From Spongiactinospora sp. TRM90649 (GTDB lineage: Bacteria; Actinomycetota; Actinomycetes; Streptosporangiales; Streptosporangiaceae): a DNA stretch of 64,000 bases. The stretch lies in NCBI RefSeq assembly GCF_029382225.1, contig NZ_JARLTC010000011.1, positions 186,001 through 250,000 of the forward strand, written 5' to 3'. The notes under the pieces are model-generated. The model searched no databases, had not been told where the DNA came from, and worked only from the letters and a program-made list of their open reading frames with translations. Positions 18,027 to 26,995 of this stretch are shown here, one piece after another (within the stretch, counting starts at the first letter, position 1; every line of letters begins with the position of its first letter). A program made the translations under genes and the position numbers.

Positions 18027-19313
18027 TTAGCGGAGAACCCGGTAGAGAGCCGAGGTGAGCGATGCCTTCTCGTCGTCCTGGTCGAGAGACCACATCATCG
18101 AGCCACCGAGGCCCTTGGCCCTGATGTAGAGGGCCTTCTGGGTGAGCGAGACCGGGTCGTCGTACGACCAGAACTCGTTACCGTCGTACATCCACAGCGC
18201 GCCGGTGCGCAGGTCTCGGTAGCGCTTGCCAGGCTTGCCCTTGAGGAGCTTGTAGTCCTCGGAGCCCGCGGCGAACTTGCCGGGAGCCGGGCCGGTGGCG
18301 GGCTGCCACAGGCCGTCGCCGCCCTTGACGCCGGTCCAGCCGTGGCCGTAGGCGGGCACGCCGACGACGATCTTCCGACGCGGGGCGCCCCGGTCGATGA
18401 AGTCGCGCACCGTCTGGTCCACGCTGAAGCGGACCGGGTACGGGTCGCGCTTGTCGGTGTACAGGTTGCCGTTGTGGCCGGTCTTCGCGTCCCAGGGGCC
18501 GTGCAGGTCGTAGCCCTGGACGGTGGCGAAGTCGAGCTCCTTGAAGACCTTGGGGACCTCGATCCCCGGGTCGATCTTGGAGGCCGCGGCCGGCAGGAAG
18601 GCGGTGATCTGCGCGCGCCGGTTGTAGGCGTTCATCTGCTTGCGCAGCTCGGCCAGGAACAGGCTGAAGTTCGGCTTGTCCTCGGGCCGGACCACGTTGC
18701 CCACCTCGCCGGGCGAGCCGGGCCACTCCCAGTCCAGGTCGATGCCGTCGAAGATGCCCGCGGCGGCGCCCGGCGGCAGGTCGGGCAGGTTGCCCTTGAG
18801 CCACAGGTCGATGCAGGAGGACGCGAACTTGGTGCGGGCCTCCGGCGTCAGCACCGCGTCGGAGAAGTACTTGGAGAGGGTCCAGCCGCCGAGGGAGATC
18901 AGGATCTTCAGGTTGGGGTTGCGGGCCTTGAGCTTCCTCAACTGGTTGAGGTTGCCCTTGATCACCTGGTTCTCGGCGTCGGCCTTGCCGTCCACGCTCT
19001 GCTCGGCGGGCACGGGGCGCTGCCAGTCGGCCCAGGGGTCGGAGGACTTGCAGACACCCTGTGCGGTGACGTCGCTGAACGCGTAGTTGATATGGGTGAG
19101 CTTGCGCGGGGCGCCGCTCGCCTCAAGGTCCTTGACGTGGTAGTTGCGCTCGTAGACGCCCCACTGCACGAAGTAGCCGACGCGCTTGAAGCGGTCGTCG
19201 TGCGAGGGGCGGTCGCGGTCGAGCGATTGAGCCTGGGCCGGCAGGGCCACGGCCGTCGCGGCTAGGGCGACGGCCGAGGCGGTGGCGGCGATGTACCTTC
19301 CGAGTCTGACCAC
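18027..19313 (-). CDS. Secreted glycoside hydrolase family 18 chitinase
   Basis: A 428-residue secreted enzyme that cleaves beta-1,4 bonds in chitin with retention. Signal peptide about residues 1-28 (ending LPAQAQ). The GH18 signature DGIDLDWEWP is at 189-198, giving catalytic Glu196 with Asp192/Asp194 in the DxxDxDxE pattern. Further barrel motifs are ILISLGGWT, FATVQGYDLHG and GSMMWSLDQDD. There is no carbohydrate-binding module. The start is GTG at 19313 with GGAG five bases upstream. The frame stays open 34 codons upstream but that part is not signal-like. A 13-bp palindrome sits about 57 nt upstream. Confidence 0.93.
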   Translation of the reverse strand: MVRLGRYIAATASAVALAATAVALPAQAQSLDRDRPSHDDRFKRVGYFVQWGVYERNYHVKDLEASGAPRKLTHINYAFSDVTAQGVCKSSDPWADWQRPVPAEQSVDGKADAENQVIKGNLNQLRKLKARNPNLKILISLGGWTLSKYFSDAVLTPEARTKFASSCIDLWLKGNLPDLPPGAAAGIFDGIDLDWEWPGSPGEVGNVVRPEDKPNFSLFLAELRKQMNAYNRRAQITAFLPAAASKIDPGIEVPKVFKELDFATVQGYDLHGPWDAKTGHNGNLYTDKRDPYPVRFSVDQTVRDFIDRGAPRRKIVVGVPAYGHGWTGVKGGDGLWQPATGPAPGKFAAGSEDYKLLKGKPGKRYRDLRTGALWMYDGNEFWSYDDPVSLTQKALYIRAKGLGGSMMWSLDQDDEKASLTSALYRVLR

Positions 19314-19369
19314 GTGAACTCCACGGCTGGGGGGTGGTGGAATGCGCTGCGGACTTGACGGCAACTTAT

Positions 19370-19382
19370 AGGAAACTTTCCT
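19370..19382 (-). promoter_or_regulatory. Palindromic operator candidate upstream of chitinase
   Basis: AGGAAACTTTCCT at 19370-19382 is a perfect 13-bp palindrome with a central C, in an AT-rich stretch that stands out from the GC-rich surroundings, 57 nt upstream of the chitinase start. Its placement suits a regulator of chitin use. The protein that binds it is unknown. Confidence 0.5.
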
Positions 19383-19597
19383 TAAAGATGTTCCGGATCG
19401 TAGAACCGCGCGCACGCCGAGTCAACGGTGGCGGGGAATTATTCCGCCGCCGAACGGGCCCGCTCGGTTAACCTCGCGGTAGGTGGTCGGCGAGGGCTGC
19501 GGGTGCCGGCGTCCTGAAGGTACGGTTACACGGGTGCTTTCCTCCCGGCGGGCGGGTCATCGGGCCCGGCCGCCGACGGCTGGAGGTGGGGCTGCGG

Positions 19598-21433
19598 ATG
19601 GACGACCAGCGTGCGTGCCGGAGATGCGGGGTGCATGTCGGAGATCTCGGACGGTGTCCCAGATGTGGCACACCGGCCGAGTCCTCTGCAACCGACCCGC
19701 CGTCCGGGCCTTCGGGCGGCTGGGGCGCGTCCGGCACGCCACCCCAGCGCGCCGAGGGCGCCGTCCCCCGGCCCCAGAGCTTCGGCTCCTCCTCGCCCGA
19801 GTCGTCGTCACCCTCCCCGCCACCGGGCCGTCCCGACGCCCGCCCACCGCGCCCCCGCCACGCCTTCCCGTACGGCAGGCACTCCCGCCCCACCGGCGAG
19901 GAGCCCGCCGAGTCGTCCGAGTCCGCTGAGACCACCCGCCGTGTCCGCCCCGAGGCCACCCACTACGAGCCCGGCGGCTGGCCCGTCCTCCCCGAAGCCC
20001 CCTCCGCCCCGAACCCCCCGGACGACCGCACCGCCCGCTCCAGCGAATACGGCGGAGCCTTCGGCCCCACCGACCCAGGCGCCCTCGGCCGCGGCGGATT
20101 CAAATGGCCCAGCGAATCGGAGGGCCCGGGCGGCGGAGCAGAGGCGTCGCCAGGTTCCCCATGGCCCAGCGGCCGAGGCGCACCAGTCGGCCCCACCGCC
20201 CCGTCCGCCTCCGGCCCGACGTGGGTCGGTGGATCGGAGGACGCGGCGGGCGGGGCAGGGGCTTCGGCTGGGCCTGCGTGGTCGGGCGCGGCGGGCGCAT
20301 CGGGTGGCCCCGGGGCGGCCGGTCCGTCCTCTACCGCCTCTTCCAGTGGCCCCGAGGGGCGCTGGCCCGCTTCTGGCCCCTTAGGCGCTGTGGGCCGTTC
20401 TGAGGGGGCCTCCGGCTCGGCCGACCCTGGGCGGCGGGAGGGGGGCGGGTCTGGCCCGACGTTGGTCGGTGGGGCCGCATGGGCTGGGGGCTCGGGGCCT
20501 TCGGGTGGTCCCGGCTCGGTGGATCCGGGTTCTCCCTCCTCTTCTGGTTCCCTCGGTCCGCCCGCCGGGGCGTGGGGCGAGAGGCCCGCGGCTACGGCGT
20601 TCTTTGGGGAGCCTGCGCCTGGGGGCGGGGAGGCTTATGGGGGGCTTGGGGAGGGCGGAGGGGCTTGGCGTGAGCCGGGGCGTTCTGGGGAGACCGAGGT
20701 CTGGTCTGGGGGTGGGAACGGCGGTGACGAGCCGCGCGGGCGTGGCAGGCGGGTGCTCTGGCCTGTCGTCGCGGCCGTGATGGCGGCCGTGGTCACGGCC
20801 GGGGTGATGTGGTTCGTGATGCGCGGGAACACCCCCGGCACGACGCCCGTCAGCGCGCCGTCCACATCGACCGGGCAGGACTCCACGGGCACCGGTTCCG
20901 GTGAGCCGGGGGAGACCGGGGAGCCGACGGAGGGCGCGTCCGATGAGCCCACCGCGGACCCCGAGGAGTCGGGCGGTACCGGCGGCGGGGCGAAGGAGCA
21001 GGCGCAGGCCGTCGACGACCTGCTGTCCGACAGCGGAGGCGCGCGGTCGGGGCTCGGCCCCGCGCTCACCAGCCTGCGCGAGTGCAGTGACACCGACTCC
21101 GCGATCAGTACCGTCCAGCGGGTCACCGACGCCCGCCGCGAGCAGGTCGAGAAGATCGGCTCCCTCCAGGTCGACGCCTTCACCGACGGCGAGGGCATCA
21201 AGGAGCGCCTCACCAGCGCCCTGCAGGCGTCGCTCGACGCCGACGAGAGCTTCCTGACCTGGGGCCGCCGCCGGGCCGGTGACTGCGACTCCGACTGGAC
21301 CGGCGATCCCGACTACCAGAGCGGCCTGTCGTCCTCCACCAAGGCGACCAGCGCGAAGGAGGAGTTCCTCGCGCTGTGGAACCCGGTGGCCGAGGAGCAC
21401 GGCCTGCCGACGCGGGCCCCGCACGAGATCTGA
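19598..21433 (+). CDS. Zinc-ribbon, low-complexity single-pass membrane protein
   Basis: A 611-residue protein in four parts. First comes an N-terminal zinc ribbon with Cys7, Cys10, Cys20 and Cys23. Then comes a long Pro/Ser/Gly/Ala-rich disordered region (about 24-385), a single membrane helix (VLWPVVAAVMAAVVTAGVMW, near 388-408), and an acidic Ser/Thr linker leading to a folded helical extracytoplasmic domain of about 145 residues with cysteines. The ATG at 19598 follows GGAGG at 11 nt. A GTG at 19586 would overlap that Shine-Dalgarno. Codon use in the disordered part (about 20400-20700) drifts toward T- and G-rich codons. Function unknown. The layout suits a membrane sensor or scaffold. 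Confidence 0.75.
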   Translation: MDDQRACRRCGVHVGDLGRCPRCGTPAESSATDPPSGPSGGWGASGTPPQRAEGAVPRPQSFGSSSPESSSPSPPPGRPDARPPRPRHAFPYGRHSRPTGEEPAESSESAETTRRVRPEATHYEPGGWPVLPEAPSAPNPPDDRTARSSEYGGAFGPTDPGALGRGGFKWPSESEGPGGGAEASPGSPWPSGRGAPVGPTAPSASGPTWVGGSEDAAGGAGASAGPAWSGAAGASGGPGAAGPSSTASSSGPEGRWPASGPLGAVGRSEGASGSADPGRREGGGSGPTLVGGAAWAGGSGPSGGPGSVDPGSPSSSGSLGPPAGAWGERPAATAFFGEPAPGGGEAYGGLGEGGGAWREPGRSGETEVWSGGGNGGDEPRGRGRRVLWPVVAAVMAAVVTAGVMWFVMRGNTPGTTPVSAPSTSTGQDSTGTGSGEPGETGEPTEGASDEPTADPEESGGTGGGAKEQAQAVDDLLSDSGGARSGLGPALTSLRECSDTDSAISTVQRVTDARREQVEKIGSLQVDAFTDGEGIKERLTSALQASLDADESFLTWGRRRAGDCDSDWTGDPDYQSGLSSSTKATSAKEEFLALWNPVAEEHGLPTRAPHEI

Positions 21434-21469
21434 TCCACCCCGCCACCTGGGGTGACCTTCCCGGCGATA

Positions 21470-21534
21470 TTGACAAATGACACTTTTATGTAAAGAGTGA
21501 TTTTCTCAAAAGGTGTTTCGAGGAGGAGCGAACG
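21470..21534 (+). promoter_or_regulatory. AT-rich promoter/operator before the SRPBCC gene
   Basis: A TTGACA at 21470-21475 is followed after 15 nt by TAAAGA (21491-21496). An imperfect inverted repeat (CACTTTT at 21481 with AAAGAGTG at 21492) overlaps this promoter. The stretch is unusually AT-rich for this DNA. Similar sites next to AHSA1-type genes are often bound by ArsR-family repressors. No such gene is adjacent here. Confidence 0.45.
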
Positions 21535-22383
21535 GTGACCGAACCGCTGACGATGACCGCCCGCGTGCCGGCGCCCATCAAGGAGGTACGGCACGCGCTC
21601 ACCGACCCCGAGGCGATGCGGGTCTGGCTGGCCGAGTACGCGGACGTCGAGCTGCCGGACCGTTACCACTTCTGGGGCCGCTACACCCCCGAGGGCGACG
21701 CCCCCCACCAGACGCTGACCCGGGCCGACGACAACGGCCTGCGGTTCACGTGGCTGCTCGACGGCGAGGAGACCACGGCCGAGATCGGCCTTGCCGAGGA
21801 GACCGCTGAGTCCACCCTCCTCACGCTCACCCAGACCCACTTCGACTTCCAGGACGTGATCACCGGCAGGAGCATCCGGGGCGTCCTGCAGACCTTCTGG
21901 GCGCTGGCGATCGCCAACCTGGTCGCCCACCTGGAAGGCGACGAGCCCATCAAGGTCGACTTCACCTCCGCCGAGCTGCGGGCCGAGGCGCTGATCGCCG
22001 CGCCGGTGAGCGCGGTCTACGACTCGCTGATCGACTCCGAGAAGACCACCGCCTGGTTCGGCATGCCGATCGGGATCGAGCCCCATGTCGGCGGCCGGTA
22101 CGCGATGGGCGGGCTCGACGCCGACCCCGACCCGGCCAGGATCCTCGACCTGGTCCCCGACGAGCGGCTGACCATCGACTGGGGCGCCGGCTTCGGGGTC
22201 TCCACCTGGGAGCTCGCCGGGTCGGGCGGCAAGACCAGGCTCACCCTCGTGCAGAGCGGGTTCGACACGCGGCGCCCGCCGTACCCGGGCTGGACCGGTA
22301 TCGTGAGCGGCCTGGCCGAGTTGCGCCGCTTCCACGAGGCGCCCGGCTGGACCCCGGTCTGGATCGCCCCCGAGGCCGCGTAG
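21535..22383 (+). CDS. Two-domain SRPBCC (AHSA1-like) protein
   Basis: A 282-residue protein made of two START/Bet v1-type domains in tandem (about 5-135 and 145-275), each beginning with a VxAPxxxV(R/Y) strand-helix start (ARVPAPIKEVRHAL and ALIAAPVSAVYDSL) and containing a W-F/L-x motif after the first helix (VWLAEY, AWFGMP). Such domains bind hydrophobic ligands or assist Hsp90-like chaperones. The ligand is unknown. The GTG at 21535 has a strong GAGGAGG Shine-Dalgarno. Most relatives have one domain, so the tandem form looks like an internal duplication. Confidence 0.82.
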   Translation: MTEPLTMTARVPAPIKEVRHALTDPEAMRVWLAEYADVELPDRYHFWGRYTPEGDAPHQTLTRADDNGLRFTWLLDGEETTAEIGLAEETAESTLLTLTQTHFDFQDVITGRSIRGVLQTFWALAIANLVAHLEGDEPIKVDFTSAELRAEALIAAPVSAVYDSLIDSEKTTAWFGMPIGIEPHVGGRYAMGGLDADPDPARILDLVPDERLTIDWGAGFGVSTWELAGSGGKTRLTLVQSGFDTRRPPYPGWTGIVSGLAELRRFHEAPGWTPVWIAPEAA

Positions 22384-22404
22384 CCGCACGCGGCCCCGAC
22401 GTGA

Positions 22405-22758
22405 TCAGTTCAGGATGAGCGCGGCCAGGGCGCCGACCGCCTGGGTGAGGGTCGTCACGGCCGTGACGCGGCGCGTCATCCGATCCAGGGAGTCGGACAG
22501 GAAGTCGGCGTCGGGGTCGTCCTCGGCCAGCTCGGCCTCGATCCGGTCGGCCTCTCGCAGCGCGGGCCGTGCCTGGTCGCCGAGTTCGGCGCGGTGCTCC
22601 TCGACCAGCTCGCGAATCCGGGCGAGCAGCCGGGCGACGTCGTCCTCGCTCGCCCGGCTCGCGCCGATGTACTGCTCGGCTCGCGCGTTCGCGCCGACCG
22701 CCATCGGCCCCTGCACGTTGCCGCCGCTGATCTGGATGCCCTTGTTGACCTCGGTCAC
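22405..22758 (-). CDS. Small tagged coiled-coil protein with hydrophobic C-terminus
   Basis: A 117-residue protein. Residues 10-29 (ISGGNVQGPMAVGANARAEQ) form a glycine-rich strand-like tag almost identical to the C-terminal tag of the protein encoded just upstream. Then follow a charged helical region likely to coil (about 37-92, many Arg/Glu/Ala) and a hydrophobic end (VTTLTQAVGALAALILN). The GTG at 22758 overlaps the stop codon of the upstream gene as GTGA, so the two are translationally coupled. The family is possibly the uncharacterised DUF5955 group, recalled and not checked. Function unknown. Confidence 0.72.
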   Translation of the reverse strand: MTEVNKGIQISGGNVQGPMAVGANARAEQYIGASRASEDDVARLLARIRELVEEHRAELGDQARPALREADRIEAELAEDDPDADFLSDSLDRMTRRVTAVTTLTQAVGALAALILN

Positions 22759-24809
22759 TTCCCGCCCCCGCCCTGCTGTGCCTGCCCGTGCTGGTGCTGC
22801 CTGGCCGAGGCGTGGGAGCCGGCCGCGACCGGGCCGCTCACGTTGCCGCCGGAGATGATGGCGCCGTTGTTGATCAGCATCGTGGCCTGGTCGCGGAAGC
22901 CCGCCGTGTCGATGTCGCGGGCCTCCAGGTAGTCGAGCACCGCTTCGGTCAGCCGCTGCTCGATCAGCTTGGTGTACTTGTCGGCGTCCAGGACCTGCAT
23001 GAACCGGTCGACTCTGGGCGCGGCGCCCATCTCGCGGACGCTCTCCCGGGCGCCGAAGGGATAGACCAGGTAGCGGGCCGGGTTGCGCTGCCGGATCCCG
23101 CGCACGGCGTTCCGGCAGACCGTGCTGACCAGCCGCGCGGGCCCGAACAGCACGTCGGCCACCAGGTCGTACGGCGACGCCTTGGCCGCCCGCCACACCA
23201 CGATCGGCCGGGGCAGCGAGGGCAGCATGTCGATCACGTGGAAGTCGGCCCTGACCGGGGGCAGCAGCGTGACCACGAGCTGCGTGTAGAGCATCCGCCC
23301 CTCGACCGCCAGGTGGATGAACGCGGACACCACGATCTCGCGGTCCTCGGCGGGGGAGAGCAGCAGGTCGTGGGCGCTCCTGATCTCCTGGCCCTCGACG
23401 TTGACGGTGACCCGCTGGTAGTGGCGGACGCCGCCCTGCGGATGCCTGGTCACCGCGTCGATGGTGTCCTTCGGTGCCTCGTAGTGCGGCATCCCGGTGT
23501 CGGAGTCGATCAGCGGGTGGCTGTGCGCGGGGGTGTTCCAGTCGCGGGCCCTGGCGTCGGGCCAGTCGCGGCGGGTGAAGGTGCCTCGCACGGCCAGGTG
23601 GTCGGTGATGTGGAGCCCTTCGACGCGCTGCGCGGGGTCGCCCACGGCGTCGCGCATCTGGTGCAGGCGGTCGCGCACGAAGTCGTGCAGGTCGACGCTG
23701 TCGATCTCGACCTGCTCCCTGCGTCTGGGGGCGCGCGGCCGGCGCAGGTCGGCTCCGGTGGGCTGTTTGCGGTCGAGTTCGACGGCGATGGACCAGGACC
23801 GCCGGATGTGGCCCGCGCCCACGAACGGGTTCTCGTCGCCGTAGAGGGTGATGTTGCCCCACTGCGCGCGGTTGATGTACTGCAGGCGATCGTCGTGCGG
23901 GGTGGTGTCGTCGGGGGCGGAGTCGTGCGCGCCGGGCTTCAGGCGCTCGGACAGCGTGAGGTACCACATCACGCGGTAGCCCAGCGCGACCACGAACGGC
24001 AGCGCGGCGATGAGGATCGGTATCGCCATCGTGCCGAGCCTCAGGGTTCCGGAGGTGTACTCACCGGTCAGCAGGTCGTACTCGCCGGCGAACAGGTCGG
24101 CCGCGAAGAGCGGCAGCACGACGAACATCACCGCCGCCGCCGTCAGGCCCCACAGCACGGCCTTGGTCAGGACGCCGCCCTGGCGAAGGCCGGGGAGGGT
24201 CCAGAGCGCGAGCGGGAGCAGGGTCAGCACGATCAGGATGGCGGGCGGCACGAACAGGCACAGCATCAGGAGCAGCGTGACGAAGACGTCGCGCAGCACG
24301 GTGAGCCGCTCGGCCCGCAGGCAGTGCGACAGCACGGGGATCAGATCGACGCCGCCGTAGGACGGCGCGACGGCGCGGTGCCGGTCGTCGAGCAGTTCGC
24401 GCAGCACGCGGTCGCGGAACCGCTGGTCGAGGTAGGCGCCCGCGCAGAGGTAGCGGGTGGCGTTTCGCAGCGGCGGCCCCCCGGGCGGCGGCAGCGGTGG
24501 CTGGTAGCCCGCCGCGCCGGCCTGTGGCGGTGCCCCCGGAGGCGCCCCCGGTGGTGGGGGATCGGCGGGCGGCCCGACGGGCGGTGCGGTGCGGGGCCGC
24601 GGCCCGGTGGGTGGTCCAGCGAAGGGCTGTGGCCCGGTGGGCGGCCCCGCGGGTGGTGCGGCGAGGGGCTGTGACCCGGCGTGGACGGCCCGCGTGGCCT
24701 CCCGCTCGTCGTCCTGCCCGGTCGCGGGCACGTGGGACTGCTGTGGTTCCTGAGGTGGCGCGGGTGGTTCCTGGGGCGGCGAGCCGCTCGCACTGTGGAT
24801 CTCGTCCAT
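22755..24809 (-). CDS. Large multi-domain membrane protein with C-terminal ISGGNV tag
   Basis: A 684-residue protein. It has a Pro/Gly-rich disordered N-terminus (about 1-115), a short conserved region (RYLCAGAYLDQRFRDRVLRE), and three hydrophobic stretches (about 174-205, 215-237, 258-285). A cytoplasmic-looking domain of about 360 residues follows. The C-terminal tag is ISGGNVSGPVAAGSHASARQ (652-671), then a Gln/Gly tail. The same tag opens the downstream 117-aa protein, whose gene overlaps this one by 4 nt. The ATG at 24809 has GGAG six bases upstream. The frame stays open to 24935 without a better start. Function unknown. See findings. Confidence 0.72.
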   Translation of the reverse strand: MDEIHSASGSPPQEPPAPPQEPQQSHVPATGQDDEREATRAVHAGSQPLAAPPAGPPTGPQPFAGPPTGPRPRTAPPVGPPADPPPPGAPPGAPPQAGAAGYQPPLPPPGGPPLRNATRYLCAGAYLDQRFRDRVLRELLDDRHRAVAPSYGGVDLIPVLSHCLRAERLTVLRDVFVTLLLMLCLFVPPAILIVLTLLPLALWTLPGLRQGGVLTKAVLWGLTAAAVMFVVLPLFAADLFAGEYDLLTGEYTSGTLRLGTMAIPILIAALPFVVALGYRVMWYLTLSERLKPGAHDSAPDDTTPHDDRLQYINRAQWGNITLYGDENPFVGAGHIRRSWSIAVELDRKQPTGADLRRPRAPRRREQVEIDSVDLHDFVRDRLHQMRDAVGDPAQRVEGLHITDHLAVRGTFTRRDWPDARARDWNTPAHSHPLIDSDTGMPHYEAPKDTIDAVTRHPQGGVRHYQRVTVNVEGQEIRSAHDLLLSPAEDREIVVSAFIHLAVEGRMLYTQLVVTLLPPVRADFHVIDMLPSLPRPIVVWRAAKASPYDLVADVLFGPARLVSTVCRNAVRGIRQRNPARYLVYPFGARESVREMGAAPRVDRFMQVLDADKYTKLIEQRLTEAVLDYLEARDIDTAGFRDQATMLINNGAIISGGNVSGPVAAGSHASARQHQHGQAQQGGGGK

Positions 24810-24961
24810 CGGCGCTCCGTTGAGGGGTGCTCGTAGCATATCCCGGGCAGGTCGCCACAGAGAGTAGTGATTCACGATCCATGCCATTGCGGTTCGCCCC
24901 AAAAGCTGGAACGCCAAGCCGGACGGCCGACGCACTCGCCCGGTGACGGCAGACTGAAGGG

Positions 24962-26194
24962 GTGCCTGCCACCCTGCCCGACGGCGAAGCCGTGCCCGAG
25001 TCCGGCGAGCTGCCCGCGCCCGCGCTGCGCGGCCTCGGCTCCCGGCCGTTCGGCTTCTACGTGCACGTGCCGTTCTGCGTCACCCGCTGCGGCTACTGCG
25101 ACTTCAACACCTACACCGGCGACGAGCTGGGGCCGGGCGCGTCTCCCCGCGACTACGCCGACACCGCCATCGCGGAGATCCGGATGGCGCGCCGGGTGCT
25201 CGAACGCTCCGGTGCCACGCCCCCGCGCGCCGAGACGGTGTTCGTCGGCGGCGGCACGCCCACCCTGCTCCCGCCCGGCGACCTGGTGCGGATCCTGCGC
25301 GCGATCGGCGACGAATTCGGGCTGGCCGAAGGGGCGGAGGTCACGACGGAGGCCAACCCCGAGTCGGTGGACGAGGCCGCGCTGGCCGTCCTGCGCGAGG
25401 GCGGCTTCACCCGGGTGAGCCTGGGCATGCAGAGCGCGGGCGAGCACGTGCTGCGGGTGCTGGACCGGCGGCACACGCCGGGGCGGGCCGCGCAGGCCGT
25501 ACGCGAGGCGCACGCGGCCGGTTTCGAGCACGTCAACCTGGACCTCATCTACGGCACGCCCGGAGAGTCCGACGCCGACTGGCGCGGCTCGCTCGCGGCG
25601 GCGCTGGACGCCGGCCCCGACCACGTGTCGGCCTACTCGCTCATCGTGGAGGACGGCACCCGGCTCGCGGCCCGGATCCGGCGTGGCGAGCTGCCGATGC
25701 CCGACGACGACGTGGCCGCCGACCGCTACCTGATCGCCGACGAGATGCTCACCGCCGCCGGGCTGCGCTGGTACGAGGTGTCGAACTGGGCCGCCACCGA
25801 GGCGGCGCGGTGCAGGCACAATCTGCTCTACTGGACCGGCGGCGACTGGTGGGGCGTCGGCCCCGGCGCGCACAGCCACGTCGGCGGCACGCGCTGGTGG
25901 AACGTCAAGCACCCGGCCGCCTACTCGGCCCGCCTGGCCCAGGGTGTGTCGCCCGCGCACGCCCGCGAGGTGCTGTCGGAGCGGGACCGTGCGGTGGAGC
26001 GGCTGATGCTCCAGCTCAGGCTGGTCACCGGGCACCCGGTGGCAGAGGTCGACCCGGCCGCCCGCCCCGTGGTGGAGCGCGCGGCGGCCGACGGGCTGCT
26101 CGACGGAGAGGCGCTCGCCGGTGAGGACCGGATGGTCCTCACCCTTGGCGGGCGCCTCCTCGCCGACGGGCTGATCCGCGACCTGATGGTGTGA
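24962..26194 (+). CDS. hemW: HemW-type radical SAM protein (coproporphyrinogen III oxidase-like)
   Basis: A 410-residue radical SAM protein with the 4Fe-4S motif CVTRCGYC (Cys39, Cys43, Cys46), the GGGTP motif, the LGMQS strand and a C-terminal HemW domain. HemW was long annotated as oxygen-independent coproporphyrinogen oxidase and is now seen mainly as a heme chaperone. The CxxxCxxC lacks the fourth Cys-adjacent motif of true HemN, favouring HemW. hemW followed by hrcA-dnaJ is conserved in actinobacteria. Start is GTG at 24962. Confidence 0.92.
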   Translation: MPATLPDGEAVPESGELPAPALRGLGSRPFGFYVHVPFCVTRCGYCDFNTYTGDELGPGASPRDYADTAIAEIRMARRVLERSGATPPRAETVFVGGGTPTLLPPGDLVRILRAIGDEFGLAEGAEVTTEANPESVDEAALAVLREGGFTRVSLGMQSAGEHVLRVLDRRHTPGRAAQAVREAHAAGFEHVNLDLIYGTPGESDADWRGSLAAALDAGPDHVSAYSLIVEDGTRLAARIRRGELPMPDDDVAADRYLIADEMLTAAGLRWYEVSNWAATEAARCRHNLLYWTGGDWWGVGPGAHSHVGGTRWWNVKHPAAYSARLAQGVSPAHAREVLSERDRAVERLMLQLRLVTGHPVAEVDPAARPVVERAAADGLLDGEALAGEDRMVLTLGGRLLADGLIRDLMV

Positions 26195-26203
26195 GCGCCC
26201 CGG

Positions 26204-26941
26204 TCAGGTGACCATGCGGATGTTGATCGGATACTGGTAGTCCTCGCCGCGGTAGGCGGCCATCGACGCCAGGATGACGAACACCAGGGCGCCGATCCAC
26301 AGGGCGAGCATCAGGAACGCCCCGATGATGAAGAACGCCAGGATGAACGAGATGAACCAGCCGATGAGCAGCGTGAGCTGGAAGTTCAGGGCCTCGGCCG
26401 CCTGCCGCCGGACGTAGGGCGACTGGTCCTTCTTGATCAGGTAGACGATCAGCGGGCCGACGAACCAGGTCAGCAGGCCCAGCAGGTGGGCGAGCATGGC
26501 CATGGTGGTGTCGTCGGTGCCGGGCCGCGCGCCGTAGCCGTACGCGCCGTATCCGCCGCCGGGCTGTCCGTAACCCTGCTGCTGGCCGTATCCGCCGGGC
26601 TGTCCGTAACCCTGGCCATAGCCCTGCTGCTGGCCATAGCCGGGGGGCGCCTGGTTGTAGCCCTGAGCCTGGCCGTAGCCCTGCTGCTGGCCGTATCCCT
26701 GCTGGTCGTAACCGGGCTGCTGACCGTACGCCTGCTGCTGGCCGTAACCGGGCTGCTGGTCATAGCCGGGCTGCTGACCGTATCCCTGCTGGTCATAGCC
26801 GGGCTGCTGACCGTACGCCTGCTGCTGGCCGTAACCGGGCTGCTGCCCGTAGCCCTGCTGCTGGCCATGGCCGGACTGCTGCCCGTAGCCGGGCTGCTGC
26901 TCGCGCGGTGCGTCGCGCGGCTCGTCGGGGCGGTCGTTCAT
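26204..26941 (-). CDS. DUF4870-type membrane protein with QPGYGQQ repeats
   Basis: A 245-residue protein. The first about 125 residues are a low-complexity repeat of units such as QPGYGQQ and QQQGYGQ, predicted disordered. The C-terminal about 110 residues form the DUF4870 membrane domain with three hydrophobic segments ([59 protein letters not shown]) and the [13 protein letters not shown] amphipathic linker. The ATG at 26941 follows AAGGAG at 12 nt. A TTG at 26953 touches that Shine-Dalgarno and is rejected. Convergent with hemW, 9 nt apart. Function unknown. Tyr/Gln/Gly repeats of this kind may phase-separate. Confidence 0.85.
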   Translation of the reverse strand: MNDRPDEPRDAPREQQPGYGQQSGHGQQQGYGQQPGYGQQQAYGQQPGYDQQGYGQQPGYDQQPGYGQQQAYGQQPGYDQQGYGQQQGYGQAQGYNQAPPGYGQQQGYGQGYGQPGGYGQQQGYGQPGGGYGAYGYGARPGTDDTTMAMLAHLLGLLTWFVGPLIVYLIKKDQSPYVRRQAAEALNFQLTLLIGWFISFILAFFIIGAFLMLALWIGALVFVILASMAAYRGEDYQYPINIRMVT

Positions 26942-26995
26942 TCGGGGTCTCAACTCCTTGGAAGTCGTACACGTCTATCGCATCGGCCGGGCCCG

